In this document: piece after piece, positions 14,516 to 22,020 of the stretch
Layout of the letters: the number at the start of each line of letters is the position of its first letter
How positions within the stretch are numbered: the first letter of the stretch is position 1
Source of the DNA: an uncultured Marinobacter sp.
Lineage (GTDB): Bacteria > Pseudomonadota > Gammaproteobacteria > Pseudomonadales > Oleiphilaceae
DNA length: 64,000 nucleotides
Assembly (NCBI RefSeq): GCF_947488835.1
Contig: NZ_CANLBK010000004.1
Coordinates: 1 to 64,000, forward strand
Reading direction: 5' to 3'
Made by a program: the position numbers and the translations under genes
Notes under the pieces: model-generated
Told to the model about the DNA's origin: nothing
The model's input: the letters and a program-made list of their open reading frames with translations, nothing else
Databases searched by the model: none

Positions 14516-14760
14516 CAAAACTCCCGAAATTCGTCCCCGAAACAGCCGTGCTGTTCGACGAACTCGTTGTAGCGTTTGATTGCTGTCCGGTTTTCCTCTA
14601 CCCATTGGTCAGCCTTGTGCTTTGCTAATTCTTCTTTCAATGCTCGCTCAAGGGTCGCCGACAGGTTAATGTTCAGAGCGCGTGTCTTTTTCAGCAAGTC
14701 GCTGTTAACCGACAAATTTGCGGCTTTTTTTGGGACGGTTGTGTTGTATAGATCGGCCAT
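14515..14760 (-). CDS. ccdA: CcdA-type antitoxin (inverted cassette)
   Basis: An 81-residue antitoxin. The N-terminal ribbon-helix-helix (KKAANLSVNSDLLKKTRALN, then INLSATLERALKEEL) binds the operator; the C-terminal part (DQWVEENRTAIKRYNEFVEQ) is the toxin-binding tail typical for CcdA. The ATG at 14760 is preferred over an upstream one at 14811 because GGAGG lies just upstream of it on the minus strand (about 14766-14770). The promoter should lie between this site and attC 19. Confidence 0.9.
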   Translation of the reverse strand: MADLYNTTVPKKAANLSVNSDLLKKTRALNINLSATLERALKEELAKHKADQWVEENRTAIKRYNEFVEQHGCFGDEFREF

Positions 14761-14815
14761 TATAGCCTCCAGTTGCAGTAACTCACTTAGCAATAGGTTA
14801 TGCGCATTCAACTGT

Positions 14816-14885
14816 ATTTAACCAGAGGCTGTTGTCGTACGCGCCTACGCTACGCTCAGGCACGCTGCAAAGCCGAGCGTTAATT
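14816..14885 (+). repeat. attC site 19
   Basis: Inner core atttaac, outer core gttaatt at 14879-14885, with gtacgcgcctac / gctacgctcagg arms. It closes the inverted ccdAB cassette. Confidence 0.84.
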
Positions 14886-14899
14886 TTCAAGGAAGCATC

Positions 14900-15688
14900 G
14901 TGCAAGAATCGCGAAAGCTGATAGATTATCTGATAGAGAGACCGAAGCCGAAGGGCATAGACGTGCTTTGTGGCCTGAAGCATTTCGCGATCATCACTTA
15001 CGCTGTTCCAGCGGAGAGGTTCAAAGGGATATTCCCTGACCGATTTCAACTCGATGTAGTAGAAATGGACGGTCAAGCTATGGGTTTAATATCAGTAGTC
15101 CCTTTTATTGATGTCGATTTCACTTCAGCTGTGTTCCCGTTCCCAAAATTTACTATGGGGCAGACAAACTATCGTATTTATATAATCGATACTGAGACTC
15201 GTGAACGTTGCGTATGGTTCCTTGGCACAACGCTTGATTCGTGGGCTTTAGCGGTCCCAAGATATCTATGGAATTTGCCGTGGCATGCCGGAAAAGTACA
15301 TTTCGATTGTTACTTAAATGAATCAACCGGATTGTATGAAAAGTACCGCATGGAAACATCATCCAAGTGGGCTGAAGCTTCAGCTGAATTGGTTCAATCG
15401 GAATCCGACGAGTTAGAGTTTCCTGGTTTTCCTGATGTTGAGTCGGCACTGGTTTATCTCACACACCCGCTTGCTGGTTTCTATTATCGAAGAGACAAAA
15501 AGCTAGGTACATATCGGGTGTGGCACAAAGAGCTTAAGGTTAAGCCAGCTAAACTAAAGTCGGCTAATTTCAAGCTTTTGTCTGATCTGGGCATCGTTGA
15601 AGCAGGAGAGCAAAGCGCTCCTTATAGCGTTCTAATAGAACCAATAAACGAATTTACCATCTACCTGCCACCTAGCGTTGTCGGGTGA
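14900..15688 (+). CDS. DUF2071 / acetoacetate-decarboxylase-like protein (cassette gene)
   Basis: A 262-residue protein of the DUF2071 type, related in fold to acetoacetate decarboxylase. Recognisable parts are HFAIITYAVPAERFKGIFPD, a Phe/Pro-rich segment (FPFPKFTMGQTNYRIYI), WFLGTTLDSWALAVPRYLWNLPWH and LTHPLAGFYYRR followed by a Trp-His pair (YRVWHKEL). The role of the family is not established. GTG 14900 follows AAGGAAG by about 5 bases. It is the last gene of the array. Confidence 0.83.
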   Translation: MQESRKLIDYLIERPKPKGIDVLCGLKHFAIITYAVPAERFKGIFPDRFQLDVVEMDGQAMGLISVVPFIDVDFTSAVFPFPKFTMGQTNYRIYIIDTETRERCVWFLGTTLDSWALAVPRYLWNLPWHAGKVHFDCYLNESTGLYEKYRMETSSKWAEASAELVQSESDELEFPGFPDVESALVYLTHPLAGFYYRRDKKLGTYRVWHKELKVKPAKLKSANFKLLSDLGIVEAGEQSAPYSVLIEPINEFTIYLPPSVVG

Positions 15689-15690
15689 AA

Positions 15691-15758
15691 ATTTAACAAG
15701 CTCGCCGCTTTTGGTTCCCTTCGCTGGTGCTACGGTGCCGGCTACCTGAGCGCTATCC
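15691..15758 (+). repeat. attC site 20, decayed (end of array)
   Basis: Inner core atttaac at 15691-15697 and the same inside as attC site 15 (ccgcttttggttcccttcg, gtgccggctacctgag), but the outer core reads gctatcc in place of gttaNNN. The change in the crossover triplet suggests it no longer recombines well and marks the distal border. Confidence 0.78.
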
Positions 15759-15964
15759 AGGAAAATAAATTAAGTCTATCTATATCCTATATCGTTGAAA
15801 ACGCGGGGTGGGCCAAGTAAATACAAAGAGACGTGGGTTGAGCACGAGCTTCCCTTGGAGCAATACAGGAAACTCATTGATGCATAATCTGGGGCTCAAG
15901 CCGCCCGTGAAATCTTCGCATTGTCTGACGTGTGAATATAATATCTAACCTTTGGAACAATTGA
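15759..15964. other. Non-coding border between the cassette array and the chromosome
   Basis: About 200 bases without an open frame or attC. It contains AT-rich stretches (taagtctatctatatcctatatcg) and ends with the probable promoter region of the DKNYY gene. A short decayed coding-like piece (gagcacgagcttccc ... ctcattgatgcataa) may be a gene remnant. Confidence 0.4.
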
Positions 15965-17278
15965 ATGAAAGTGCTAATTTGGATTGGAGTTGCATTTTTA
16001 GTTATATTTATAGTTTGTGCTGTTGTATTTGCTGCTTTTTCATTTTATGTCAGTAATCCAGGTACATATAACGCTATCGCTTATGACAGTAAAGTCAGTA
16101 ATCAATATTACATGCGTGACAACAAAGTAATTTATGTTATGGATGGCAACTTCTTTCAAGTTGGGGGTGCAGACATTGAGGGAGCGGATCCTGACACTTT
16201 TGAGGTGATTGATCAGTCCTACGCAAAGGACATAAATAAGGTCTATTACGACGGAAAAGCTGTTGAAGGGGCTAACCCCAGCTCAGTAGAGTTTGTTGAA
16301 TCAGAGTTTGAAAAAAACAGTGCTAATTCAGGCTACCTTATTAGTAATGGTAAGGTTTTCTGCTATGGAGAGGTCATTGATGGAGCCGATCCAGCGTCTT
16401 TCTCTTACCTTACTGGCTCATACGCCATGGATAAGAATTACCTATATTATTACATCGACATAAAAATACCACGTAAAGTGACCCCTGCAGTAATTCCTGA
16501 TGCTAACGATAGATACATCAGGTATGGTGAACAAGTACTTTATAATGGCGAGGTCATTAGTGGAGAAGCTGGCAGCTTTAAACCTATCAACGACGAATAT
16601 GCGAAGGACGATTTTCGTGTTTATTCTCATGGTAAGGTAGTTGAAGGCATGGTGCCTGATGGGTTTACTGTTATTTCTCCATATTACAGGAAAGATAAGA
16701 ATCAGGCTTATTACTTTAATTTTCCTATTCCGGAAAGTGATCCGGAGACCTTTAAAGTGTTCAATGATGCCATTTCAAAGGATAGGAATAATATATATTA
16801 CAATGGGAATATCGTTGAAAATAAAAAGCCATCGGAGATAAGTCGATCCGACGCAGATGAACTGCAAAAGCTATGGAAGTGGAGATCACTCCATTTAGAC
16901 GAGAAATTGGTGATTCTGGTTCCGAGTGATGATGTTGAAGACATTACCAACGACTTCTATGCTTATAACAACGATGTCTATTCGAGGACTGAAAAGCTGG
17001 CAGGCGTTAAGCCTGAAGATGTCGTCGTTCTGGATCAGAGCGACAAAGCATTTACCCGCATAGGAAAACAAGTTTTTTACTATGGCACAGCTATTTCTGG
17101 TGCAGATCCAGAGACCTTCACTGTTGTTTCAGACCGCTTTTCAAAAGACGCCAACCATGTGTTTTGGGCTGAGCACAGAGTTCTAGATGCACATCCATCA
17201 ACTTTTAAATATAAAAATAATTTATATGCGGTCGAAAATGGTGGGGGTGGGTATAATTTAAAATTAGATGAAAACTAG
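15965..17278 (+). CDS. DKNYY-repeat membrane-anchored protein
   Basis: A 437-residue protein with one N-terminal membrane segment (residues ~4-30) and a periplasmic or outside part made of about nine repeats of the DKNYY type: pattern 'YAKD.N.VYY.G..V.GADP.SF..' for example YAKDINKVYYDGKAVEGANP and FSKDANHVFWAEHRV. The repeat family is common in secreted proteins of unknown role. The gene is AT-rich relative to the genes on its right. It carries no attC at its end, so it is not counted as a cassette although it borders the array. Confidence 0.85.
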   Translation: MKVLIWIGVAFLVIFIVCAVVFAAFSFYVSNPGTYNAIAYDSKVSNQYYMRDNKVIYVMDGNFFQVGGADIEGADPDTFEVIDQSYAKDINKVYYDGKAVEGANPSSVEFVESEFEKNSANSGYLISNGKVFCYGEVIDGADPASFSYLTGSYAMDKNYLYYYIDIKIPRKVTPAVIPDANDRYIRYGEQVLYNGEVISGEAGSFKPINDEYAKDDFRVYSHGKVVEGMVPDGFTVISPYYRKDKNQAYYFNFPIPESDPETFKVFNDAISKDRNNIYYNGNIVENKKPSEISRSDADELQKLWKWRSLHLDEKLVILVPSDDVEDITNDFYAYNNDVYSRTEKLAGVKPEDVVVLDQSDKAFTRIGKQVFYYGTAISGADPETFTVVSDRFSKDANHVFWAEHRVLDAHPSTFKYKNNLYAVENGGGGYNLKLDEN

Positions 17279-17380
17279 TCTGGTGTTGAGCGGTTTTATT
17301 TGCGTTTATTTATGTCTTGGCTAATTTTTATACTAATTTATTTTTCCATTAAAGCTTGGAGGAACATTATCACTGTTTCA

Positions 17381-18046
17381 TTGCACCGCTTGTACTCCTT
17401 CCGTCGTTGTCCTTACGCTATGCGCGCTCGCCTCGGAATCTTGTTTGCCCAGATGAAGGTGGAGCTGCGCGAGATAGTGCTGAAATATAAGCCGGCGCAG
17501 ATGTTGGCGATCAGCCCAAAAGGCACGGTTCCCGTTCTGGAGCTGGCAGCAGGTGACAGCTCTACCCGGCCTGTTATTGAGGAAAGCCGGGAAATTCTCG
17601 AATGGGCATTGCAGCAGAATGATCCGCAAGGTTTGTTAAGCACCGATTTGGTATCTGCGAACGCCCTGATCGACCGGAACGATAACGAATTCAAACACTG
17701 GCTGGATCGCTATAAGTACGCTGACCGCCATCCGGAGCTGAGCCAGCTGGAATACCGGCAGCAGGGCGAGGTGTTTTTGCAGGCGTTAGAGAATCTATTG
17801 GCCAAGAACACGTATCTGCTGGGTGATAGCATCAGTATCGCAGATATTGGCATCATGCCTTTTGTACGCCAGTTCGCCCATGTAGACCGGGACGTTTTTT
17901 ACAGCCTGCCTTATCCAAATCTGCAGCAATGGCTGAGGAGCTGGCTGGAACACCCGCTATTCCAGCAGGCCATGGTCAAGTTTCAGCCCTGGCAGGAAGG
18001 CGATGAATTAGTGATATTTCCAAGCGACACCCCCAAAGGAGGATAA
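17381..18046 (+). CDS. Glutathione S-transferase-like protein
   Basis: A 221-residue protein. The N-terminal thioredoxin-like domain begins with RLYSFRRCPYAMRARLGI and has SPKGTVPVLEL and the glutathione-contact EESREILEW; the C-terminal helical domain includes LLGDSISIADIGIMPFVRQFAHVD. Cys near the N terminus (RRCPYAM) suggests a Cys-type GST or glutaredoxin-like activity. The start is uncertain: the frame is open to TTG 17300, an upstream ATG lies at 17312, and a GGAGGA sits at 17358-17363. Homologues begin just before LYSF, so TTG 17381 is used; a non-standard ATC at 17369 would fit the ribosome site better. Confidence 0.85.
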   Translation: MHRLYSFRRCPYAMRARLGILFAQMKVELREIVLKYKPAQMLAISPKGTVPVLELAAGDSSTRPVIEESREILEWALQQNDPQGLLSTDLVSANALIDRNDNEFKHWLDRYKYADRHPELSQLEYRQQGEVFLQALENLLAKNTYLLGDSISIADIGIMPFVRQFAHVDRDVFYSLPYPNLQQWLRSWLEHPLFQQAMVKFQPWQEGDELVIFPSDTPKGG

Positions 18047-18053
18047 GCGTAAG

Positions 18054-18995
18054 ATGAACACAGCCCCTGAATCCTATCCCATTGGAACCCCCGGCACGCC
18101 TTGGGGCGCCGAGGAACGCGCCCAGTGGTTGTCCCGGCAGAGCCAACAACGCAGCTATGAAGCCGAGGTGTTGAGTGTGATCGAAGGCTTGCGCTCGCGC
18201 TTCGATGTGGAAGAGTACGGTCGCTTGGACTACGGCACTGAGACATATCCCCTGATGGCGATCCGAAGCCGCGACTGGCGTGATGATTTGCCAGTTGTCC
18301 TGATTACCGGCGGGGTGCATGGCTATGAAACCAGCGGTGTGCATGGCGCGCTGCAGTTTGTGGATCAGCATGGGGAAGATTACGCGGGTCGCATCAACTT
18401 GCTGGTCGCCCCTTGTGTTAGCCCTTGGGCATACGAGCGTATCCATCGCTGGAACGCGAATGCCATCGACCCGAATCGCTCCTTCCATCAGAACAGCGCA
18501 GCAGGGGAGTCGGCGGCGCTCATGCGACTGGTTGTGCCGATCCGTGATCGTGTGATAGTGCACTTGGACCTGCACGAGACGACTGACACCGACGAAAGTG
18601 AGTTTCGCCCTGCATTGGCCGCCCGGGATGGCAAACCATTTGAGCCGGGTGAGATTCCCGATGGCTTCTATCTGGTGGATGACAGCGAGAACCCGCAGCC
18701 TGAATTCCAGCAGGCGTTGATCAAGGCGGTGGAGCAGGTTACCCATATCGCTCCGGCTGATGACAAAGGCGAGATGTTCGGCTCGCCAGTGGTCGCACGG
18801 GGCGTTATTCAGTACCCGCTCGCGCAACTGGGTTTGTGCGCCAGTATCACCAGCGCAGCTTACAAAACCACCACTGAGGTCTATCCCGACAGCGCCGGTG
18901 TGACTCCTGAGCAATGCAATGCCGCGCAGGTTGCGGCGGTGTGTGCGGGGATTGATTACGCGCTGGCTGCCAGTGATCACAAGTCGCAAGGCTAG
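18054..18995 (+). CDS. M14-family metallocarboxypeptidase-like protein
   Basis: A 313-residue zinc peptidase-like protein. The zinc site is seen as GGVHGYETSG (His-x-x-Glu) and HLDLHETTD further on; NAIDPNRSF is the Asn-Arg substrate-binding motif. It belongs to the M14 group that includes succinylglutamate desuccinylase-like enzymes. Catalytic Glu is probably that in TTTEVYPDSAG. AAAGGAGGA precedes the ATG by about 10 bases and overlaps the end of the GST gene, indicating co-transcription. Physiological substrate unknown. Confidence 0.88.
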   Translation: MNTAPESYPIGTPGTPWGAEERAQWLSRQSQQRSYEAEVLSVIEGLRSRFDVEEYGRLDYGTETYPLMAIRSRDWRDDLPVVLITGGVHGYETSGVHGALQFVDQHGEDYAGRINLLVAPCVSPWAYERIHRWNANAIDPNRSFHQNSAAGESAALMRLVVPIRDRVIVHLDLHETTDTDESEFRPALAARDGKPFEPGEIPDGFYLVDDSENPQPEFQQALIKAVEQVTHIAPADDKGEMFGSPVVARGVIQYPLAQLGLCASITSAAYKTTTEVYPDSAGVTPEQCNAAQVAAVCAGIDYALAASDHKSQG

Positions 18996-19001
18996 GAACT
19001 G

Positions 19002-20180
19002 ATGCGAGTTTCTGAAGTTTTCCTGGTGTTCTTGAAGCTCGGCCTGACGTCTTTCGGTGGGCCAGTTGCACACTTGGGTTACTTCAGAACGGAGATAGTT
19101 GAGCGTCGCCGCTGGCTGAGTGATGAGCAATTCGGGCAGTTGCTTGCCATCAGCCAGTTCCTGCCGGGCCCGGCCAGTAGCCAGCTAGGGTTTGCGCTTG
19201 GTTTGCTTCGCGCCGGCTCGTGGGGCGCACTTGCGGCCTTTGTTGGGTTCACCTTGCCATCGGCGCTTCTGCTGGTGGCGTTTGCCGCTGCGTTGCCGTT
19301 GCTCTCCGGTGCTGTCGGAGAGGCCGCAATACACGGTTTAAAGCTTGTCGCTTGTGCGGTGGTTGCCGATGCCGTTCTAGGCATGTCCAAGAAGTTGTGC
19401 CCAGACACGCCGAGAAGGGCTATTGCCGTGTTATCTGCGGCAGCGTTACTGGTTGCATCTTCGGCATTTTCCCAACTTGCCGTGGTGATAGTGGCTGGCG
19501 TTGTTGGTGTTTTTTATCTCCGTGGAGTATCCACACCAAAGAGTGATAGCGGGTTTTTGATTTCCTACGGCCCTCGGACCGGCGGGGCTCTGCTGGCGAC
19601 CTTCGGTGGCCTTCTGCTTGGCTTACCATTTATTGCAACGGGCGAACCGGTTTATGCATCAGTGGCAGAGGCGTTCTATCGGGCGGGTGCATTGGTATTT
19701 GGCGGTGGGCATGTTGTGTTGCCCTTGCTTCAGGATTCGGTTGTTTCCACGGCTTGGGTAGCACCTGAGCAATTCCTGGCTGGCTACGGTGCCGCCCAGG
19801 CGGTTCCCGGCCCCATGTTCTCTTTCTCAGCCTACCTAGGTGCAGTTATTTCACCTGAAGAGAGCACCTACCTTATGGCCGCCACGGCGTTGGTCTTCAT
19901 GTTTCTCCCTGGCTTTCTTTTGATGGCTGGAGTTCTACCCTTCTGGAGTGCCGTTTCAAACAATCCGACAGCGGGCCGAGCCATTGCCGGAGTCAACGCA
20001 GCCGTTGTTGGCCTCTTGGCCGCAGCCCTTTATAACCCTATCTTCACTAGTGGAATAACCAGCCTGGCAGACTTGGCCATTGCGGTGGTCGCATTCGCTC
20101 TGCTTGTTGTGTGGCGAGTATCCCCGCTCATGGTGGTGCTTTGGTGCGTGATCGCAAGTGTCTCGCAGGTATGGCGTTAG
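19002..20180 (+). CDS. chrA: Chromate transporter ChrA
   Basis: A 392-residue inner-membrane protein with two homologous halves, each with the CHR signature: LTSFGGPVAHLGYF near residue 14 and the second GALVFGGGHVVLPLLQD at about 225. PGPASSQLGFALG in the first half and PGPMFSFSAYLGA in the second half are the paired family motifs. It exports chromate in characterised relatives. It follows the M14 gene by 6 bases. Its stop overlaps the stop of the convergent shikimate kinase gene by 4 bases. Confidence 0.95.
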   Translation: MRVSEVFLVFLKLGLTSFGGPVAHLGYFRTEIVERRRWLSDEQFGQLLAISQFLPGPASSQLGFALGLLRAGSWGALAAFVGFTLPSALLLVAFAAALPLLSGAVGEAAIHGLKLVACAVVADAVLGMSKKLCPDTPRRAIAVLSAAALLVASSAFSQLAVVIVAGVVGVFYLRGVSTPKSDSGFLISYGPRTGGALLATFGGLLLGLPFIATGEPVYASVAEAFYRAGALVFGGGHVVLPLLQDSVVSTAWVAPEQFLAGYGAAQAVPGPMFSFSAYLGAVISPEESTYLMAATALVFMFLPGFLLMAGVLPFWSAVSNNPTAGRAIAGVNAAVVGLLAAALYNPIFTSGITSLADLAIAVVAFALLVVWRVSPLMVVLWCVIASVSQVWR

Positions 20181-20749
20181 CTGAGGCCGGTTTGAAACTC
20201 AGCAGTGGCCTTGAGTAATTTTTCCAAAACCTGATTCTGGCTTTTGTGTTCGCCTTGGATAACCACGTCGGCGTAGCGGGTGTATAACTCATATCGCTCT
20301 GCAAACAAGTCTTCCAGTGATTGGTCCGGGCGCTTTGAAATGCCCCGCAGGCTGAAGTCGCCGATGCGCTGGCGCACCGCTGCGAGTGAGATGTCCAGGA
20401 ATACGACGATGCTGTTTTGCTTGAGGTGCCGCATTGCGCGGTCGCTGTATACGGCGCTGCCGCCGGTCGCAATAACCTGGCCACTCACATCCAGATTGCA
20501 CAACACCTGCTCTTCTATACTGCGCAACGCCTTGTAGCCTTCGCCATCAACAATGGCTTGCAACGTTGTGCCAGAGTGGGATTGAATCAGTAGATCTGTA
20601 TCCACAAACCCCAAGGCCGCCATCTTGGCCAGGAGAACGCCCAGGGTACTTTTGCCCGAGCCGGGCATTCCTATCAAAACAACATTATTCAGCGGCGAAA
20701 GCACAGTAAACCTTATCAGCTCATGGGTTGGCGGCTTGAGGGTAAACAC
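20177..20749 (-). CDS. Shikimate kinase
   Basis: A 190-residue kinase making shikimate 3-phosphate. The P-loop is GMPGSGKST (residues ~28-36), followed by DTDLLIQ, ALRSIEEQVL and VIATGGSAVY with the Gly-Gly pair of the shikimate site, and a lid Arg (SKRPDQSLEDLF). The open frame starts with GTG 20749; a shorter start at GTG 20704 has a better ribosome site. It stands alone, not next to aroB, so it may be a second shikimate kinase or a relative with another small substrate. Confidence 0.88.
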   Translation of the reverse strand: MFTLKPPTHELIRFTVLSPLNNVVLIGMPGSGKSTLGVLLAKMAALGFVDTDLLIQSHSGTTLQAIVDGEGYKALRSIEEQVLCNLDVSGQVIATGGSAVYSDRAMRHLKQNSIVVFLDISLAAVRQRIGDFSLRGISKRPDQSLEDLFAERYELYTRYADVVIQGEHKSQNQVLEKLLKATAEFQTGLS

Positions 20750-20778
20750 ACACTCGGGTTGACCCCAAGCCTGCTGGA

Positions 20779-20898
20779 TTAGTTCCCTAGAACATTGGTA
20801 TCACTTTTCTTGGATTTTTTGGCCGCCTTCTTCTCTTTTGCCGTTAAAAGCGGTTTCTTTTTCGTTTCCTTTTTTTTATCTTGCCCTTTACTCATCAT
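20779..20898 (-). CDS. Very small Lys-rich protein
   Basis: A 39-residue frame beginning MMSKGQDKKKETKKKPLLTA with nearly half of the residues Lys, ending in SDTNVLGN. A GAGGT ribosome site lies a few bases ahead of the first ATG on the minus strand. Small proteins of the type MSKGxDxKKxxKKKP...KEKKAAKK are common in pseudomonads and relatives, with no known role. It lies between two longer genes and is missed when only long frames are considered. Confidence 0.7.
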   Translation of the reverse strand: MMSKGQDKKKETKKKPLLTAKEKKAAKKSKKSDTNVLGN

Positions 20899-21108
20899 AC
20901 CTACCTCAATAATCAATGCACCGCCATCAGTGCAAGCTGCCATGCAGCATCAATCAGTATGGCCCCAATGCTGGACAGCGGAAAGTCATTGTTGTTCTTT
21001 GCGGTCTGATAGTGGATTTATCCACTAATTCACAGTCTCATCTACACTGTGAGTTGAAATTGTGTCAGGCTCACGGGCCAATTTTTCAGGCAAGGACGTA
21101 TAGCCCGA

Positions 21109-22020
21109 ATGACTAAGAAGAAAAACCCGAACCTTTGGCATCCGCGCTTTTGGCTTTCGTGGGCGATTGTATTCCTGCTTTATTTGCTGTCTTTGTTACC
21201 AATGGCCTCTAAGCAGCGCTTTGGTGCGCGCCTGGGTCGATTTTTGAGTCGCAAGCTCAGATCACGAGCTCGGGTCGCCGACCGGAATCTCGAAGTCTGT
21301 TTTCCTGACTTGGATGAGGCTGCCCGCAAACAGCTGGTGGAGGACAACTTCATTGCCTGCACCCGTGGTTTTCTGGAAAGCACTCATGCCTGGTGGCGTG
21401 ATATGTCTCCCTATTATGAAATGACCGACGTGCAGGGGTTGGAGCATCTCAGGGAAGCCCAAGAGAAGGGCAGGGGTGTATTACTGATCGGGGGCCATTA
21501 CAGCATTTTTGATTTTGCCTTGCCTCTGCTGGCCCAGCACTTGAAGAAGCCCGGATATGTCTATCGTCCTAATAATAATCCGGTTATAGATCGCATGATT
21601 GAAAATGGCCGCCGCCGTCACTTTGGTATTCGGCCATTTACCAAGCGCGAGTTGCGGCCCATGGTGGGTTTTCTGAAAAAGGGAGGCGAAGTCTGGTTTG
21701 CCTGCGATCAAGACTTCGGCCACAAAACCGAGCTGTATGTGCCATTTTTTGGAGTGGAAACCGGGTGCATTACATCCCCGAGCTACATTGCCAAGGTGTC
21801 GGGTGCCTCGGTTATTTGCGTAAGCCATCTGCGGATGCCTGATGGGCGTTATTGCGTGGTGTTCTCTCCAATACAGGAAGGGTTTGGGGTCGATAGCCGA
21901 AAGGATACGGAGGTGTGGAATCGATACATTGAAGACACCGTTCGCGAACTGCCTGATCAGTATCTGTGGCTGCACAAGCGCTTTAAATCACGCCCGGAGG
22001 GCGCGGACAAGATTTACTAG
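21109..22020 (+). CDS. Lipid A acyltransferase-like protein (LpxL/HtrB family)
   Basis: A 303-residue inner-membrane acyltransferase. It has one N-terminal membrane segment (~residues 13-32), the HX4D catalytic motif in GGHYSIFD (about residue 128), and the later family blocks GVETGCITSP, YRPNNNPVIDRMIE and QYLWLHKRFKSRP at the end. Relatives transfer a secondary acyl chain to lipid A. Its stop overlaps the stop of the convergent TpsB-like gene by 4 bases. Confidence 0.93.
   Translation: MTKKKNPNLWHPRFWLSWAIVFLLYLLSLLPMASKQRFGARLGRFLSRKLRSRARVADRNLEVCFPDLDEAARKQLVEDNFIACTRGFLESTHAWWRDMSPYYEMTDVQGLEHLREAQEKGRGVLLIGGHYSIFDFALPLLAQHLKKPGYVYRPNNNPVIDRMIENGRRRHFGIRPFTKRELRPMVGFLKKGGEVWFACDQDFGHKTELYVPFFGVETGCITSPSYIAKVSGASVICVSHLRMPDGRYCVVFSPIQEGFGVDSRKDTEVWNRYIEDTVRELPDQYLWLHKRFKSRPEGADKIY

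Larger units (their letters stand above)
1..15758 (+). mobile_element. Chromosomal integron cassette array (distal part)
   Basis: The stretch is built of short genes separated by twenty attC-like sites, each starting with a (R)YYYAAC-type core, holding an imperfect palindrome and ending in GTTA. Nearly all genes point the same way as the attC sites, and intergenic space outside attC is minimal, as in chromosomal integrons. No integrase gene or attI is visible, so they should lie left of position 1. The right edge is set by a decayed attC at 15691-15758. Two insertion sequences interrupt the array. Confidence 0.93.

Noticed and set aside
1..15758. CRISPR array
   Set aside because: The repeated elements are attC sites of variable length separated by whole genes; there are no short regular repeats with uniform spacers and no cas genes.
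1..15758. Integron integrase gene or attI within the window
   Set aside because: No tyrosine-recombinase motifs are found on either strand; orientation of the cassettes places attI to the left of the window.
17976..19130. 384-codon open frame on the - strand
   Set aside because: It lies antisense to the M14 peptidase gene and the ends of its neighbours; its sequence is low in recognisable motifs while the + strand genes are well supported.
20795..21028. 77-codon hydrophobic frame on the + strand
   Set aside because: It is the complement of the Lys-rich small gene (Lys codons read backwards give Phe/Leu); no ribosome site is seen.
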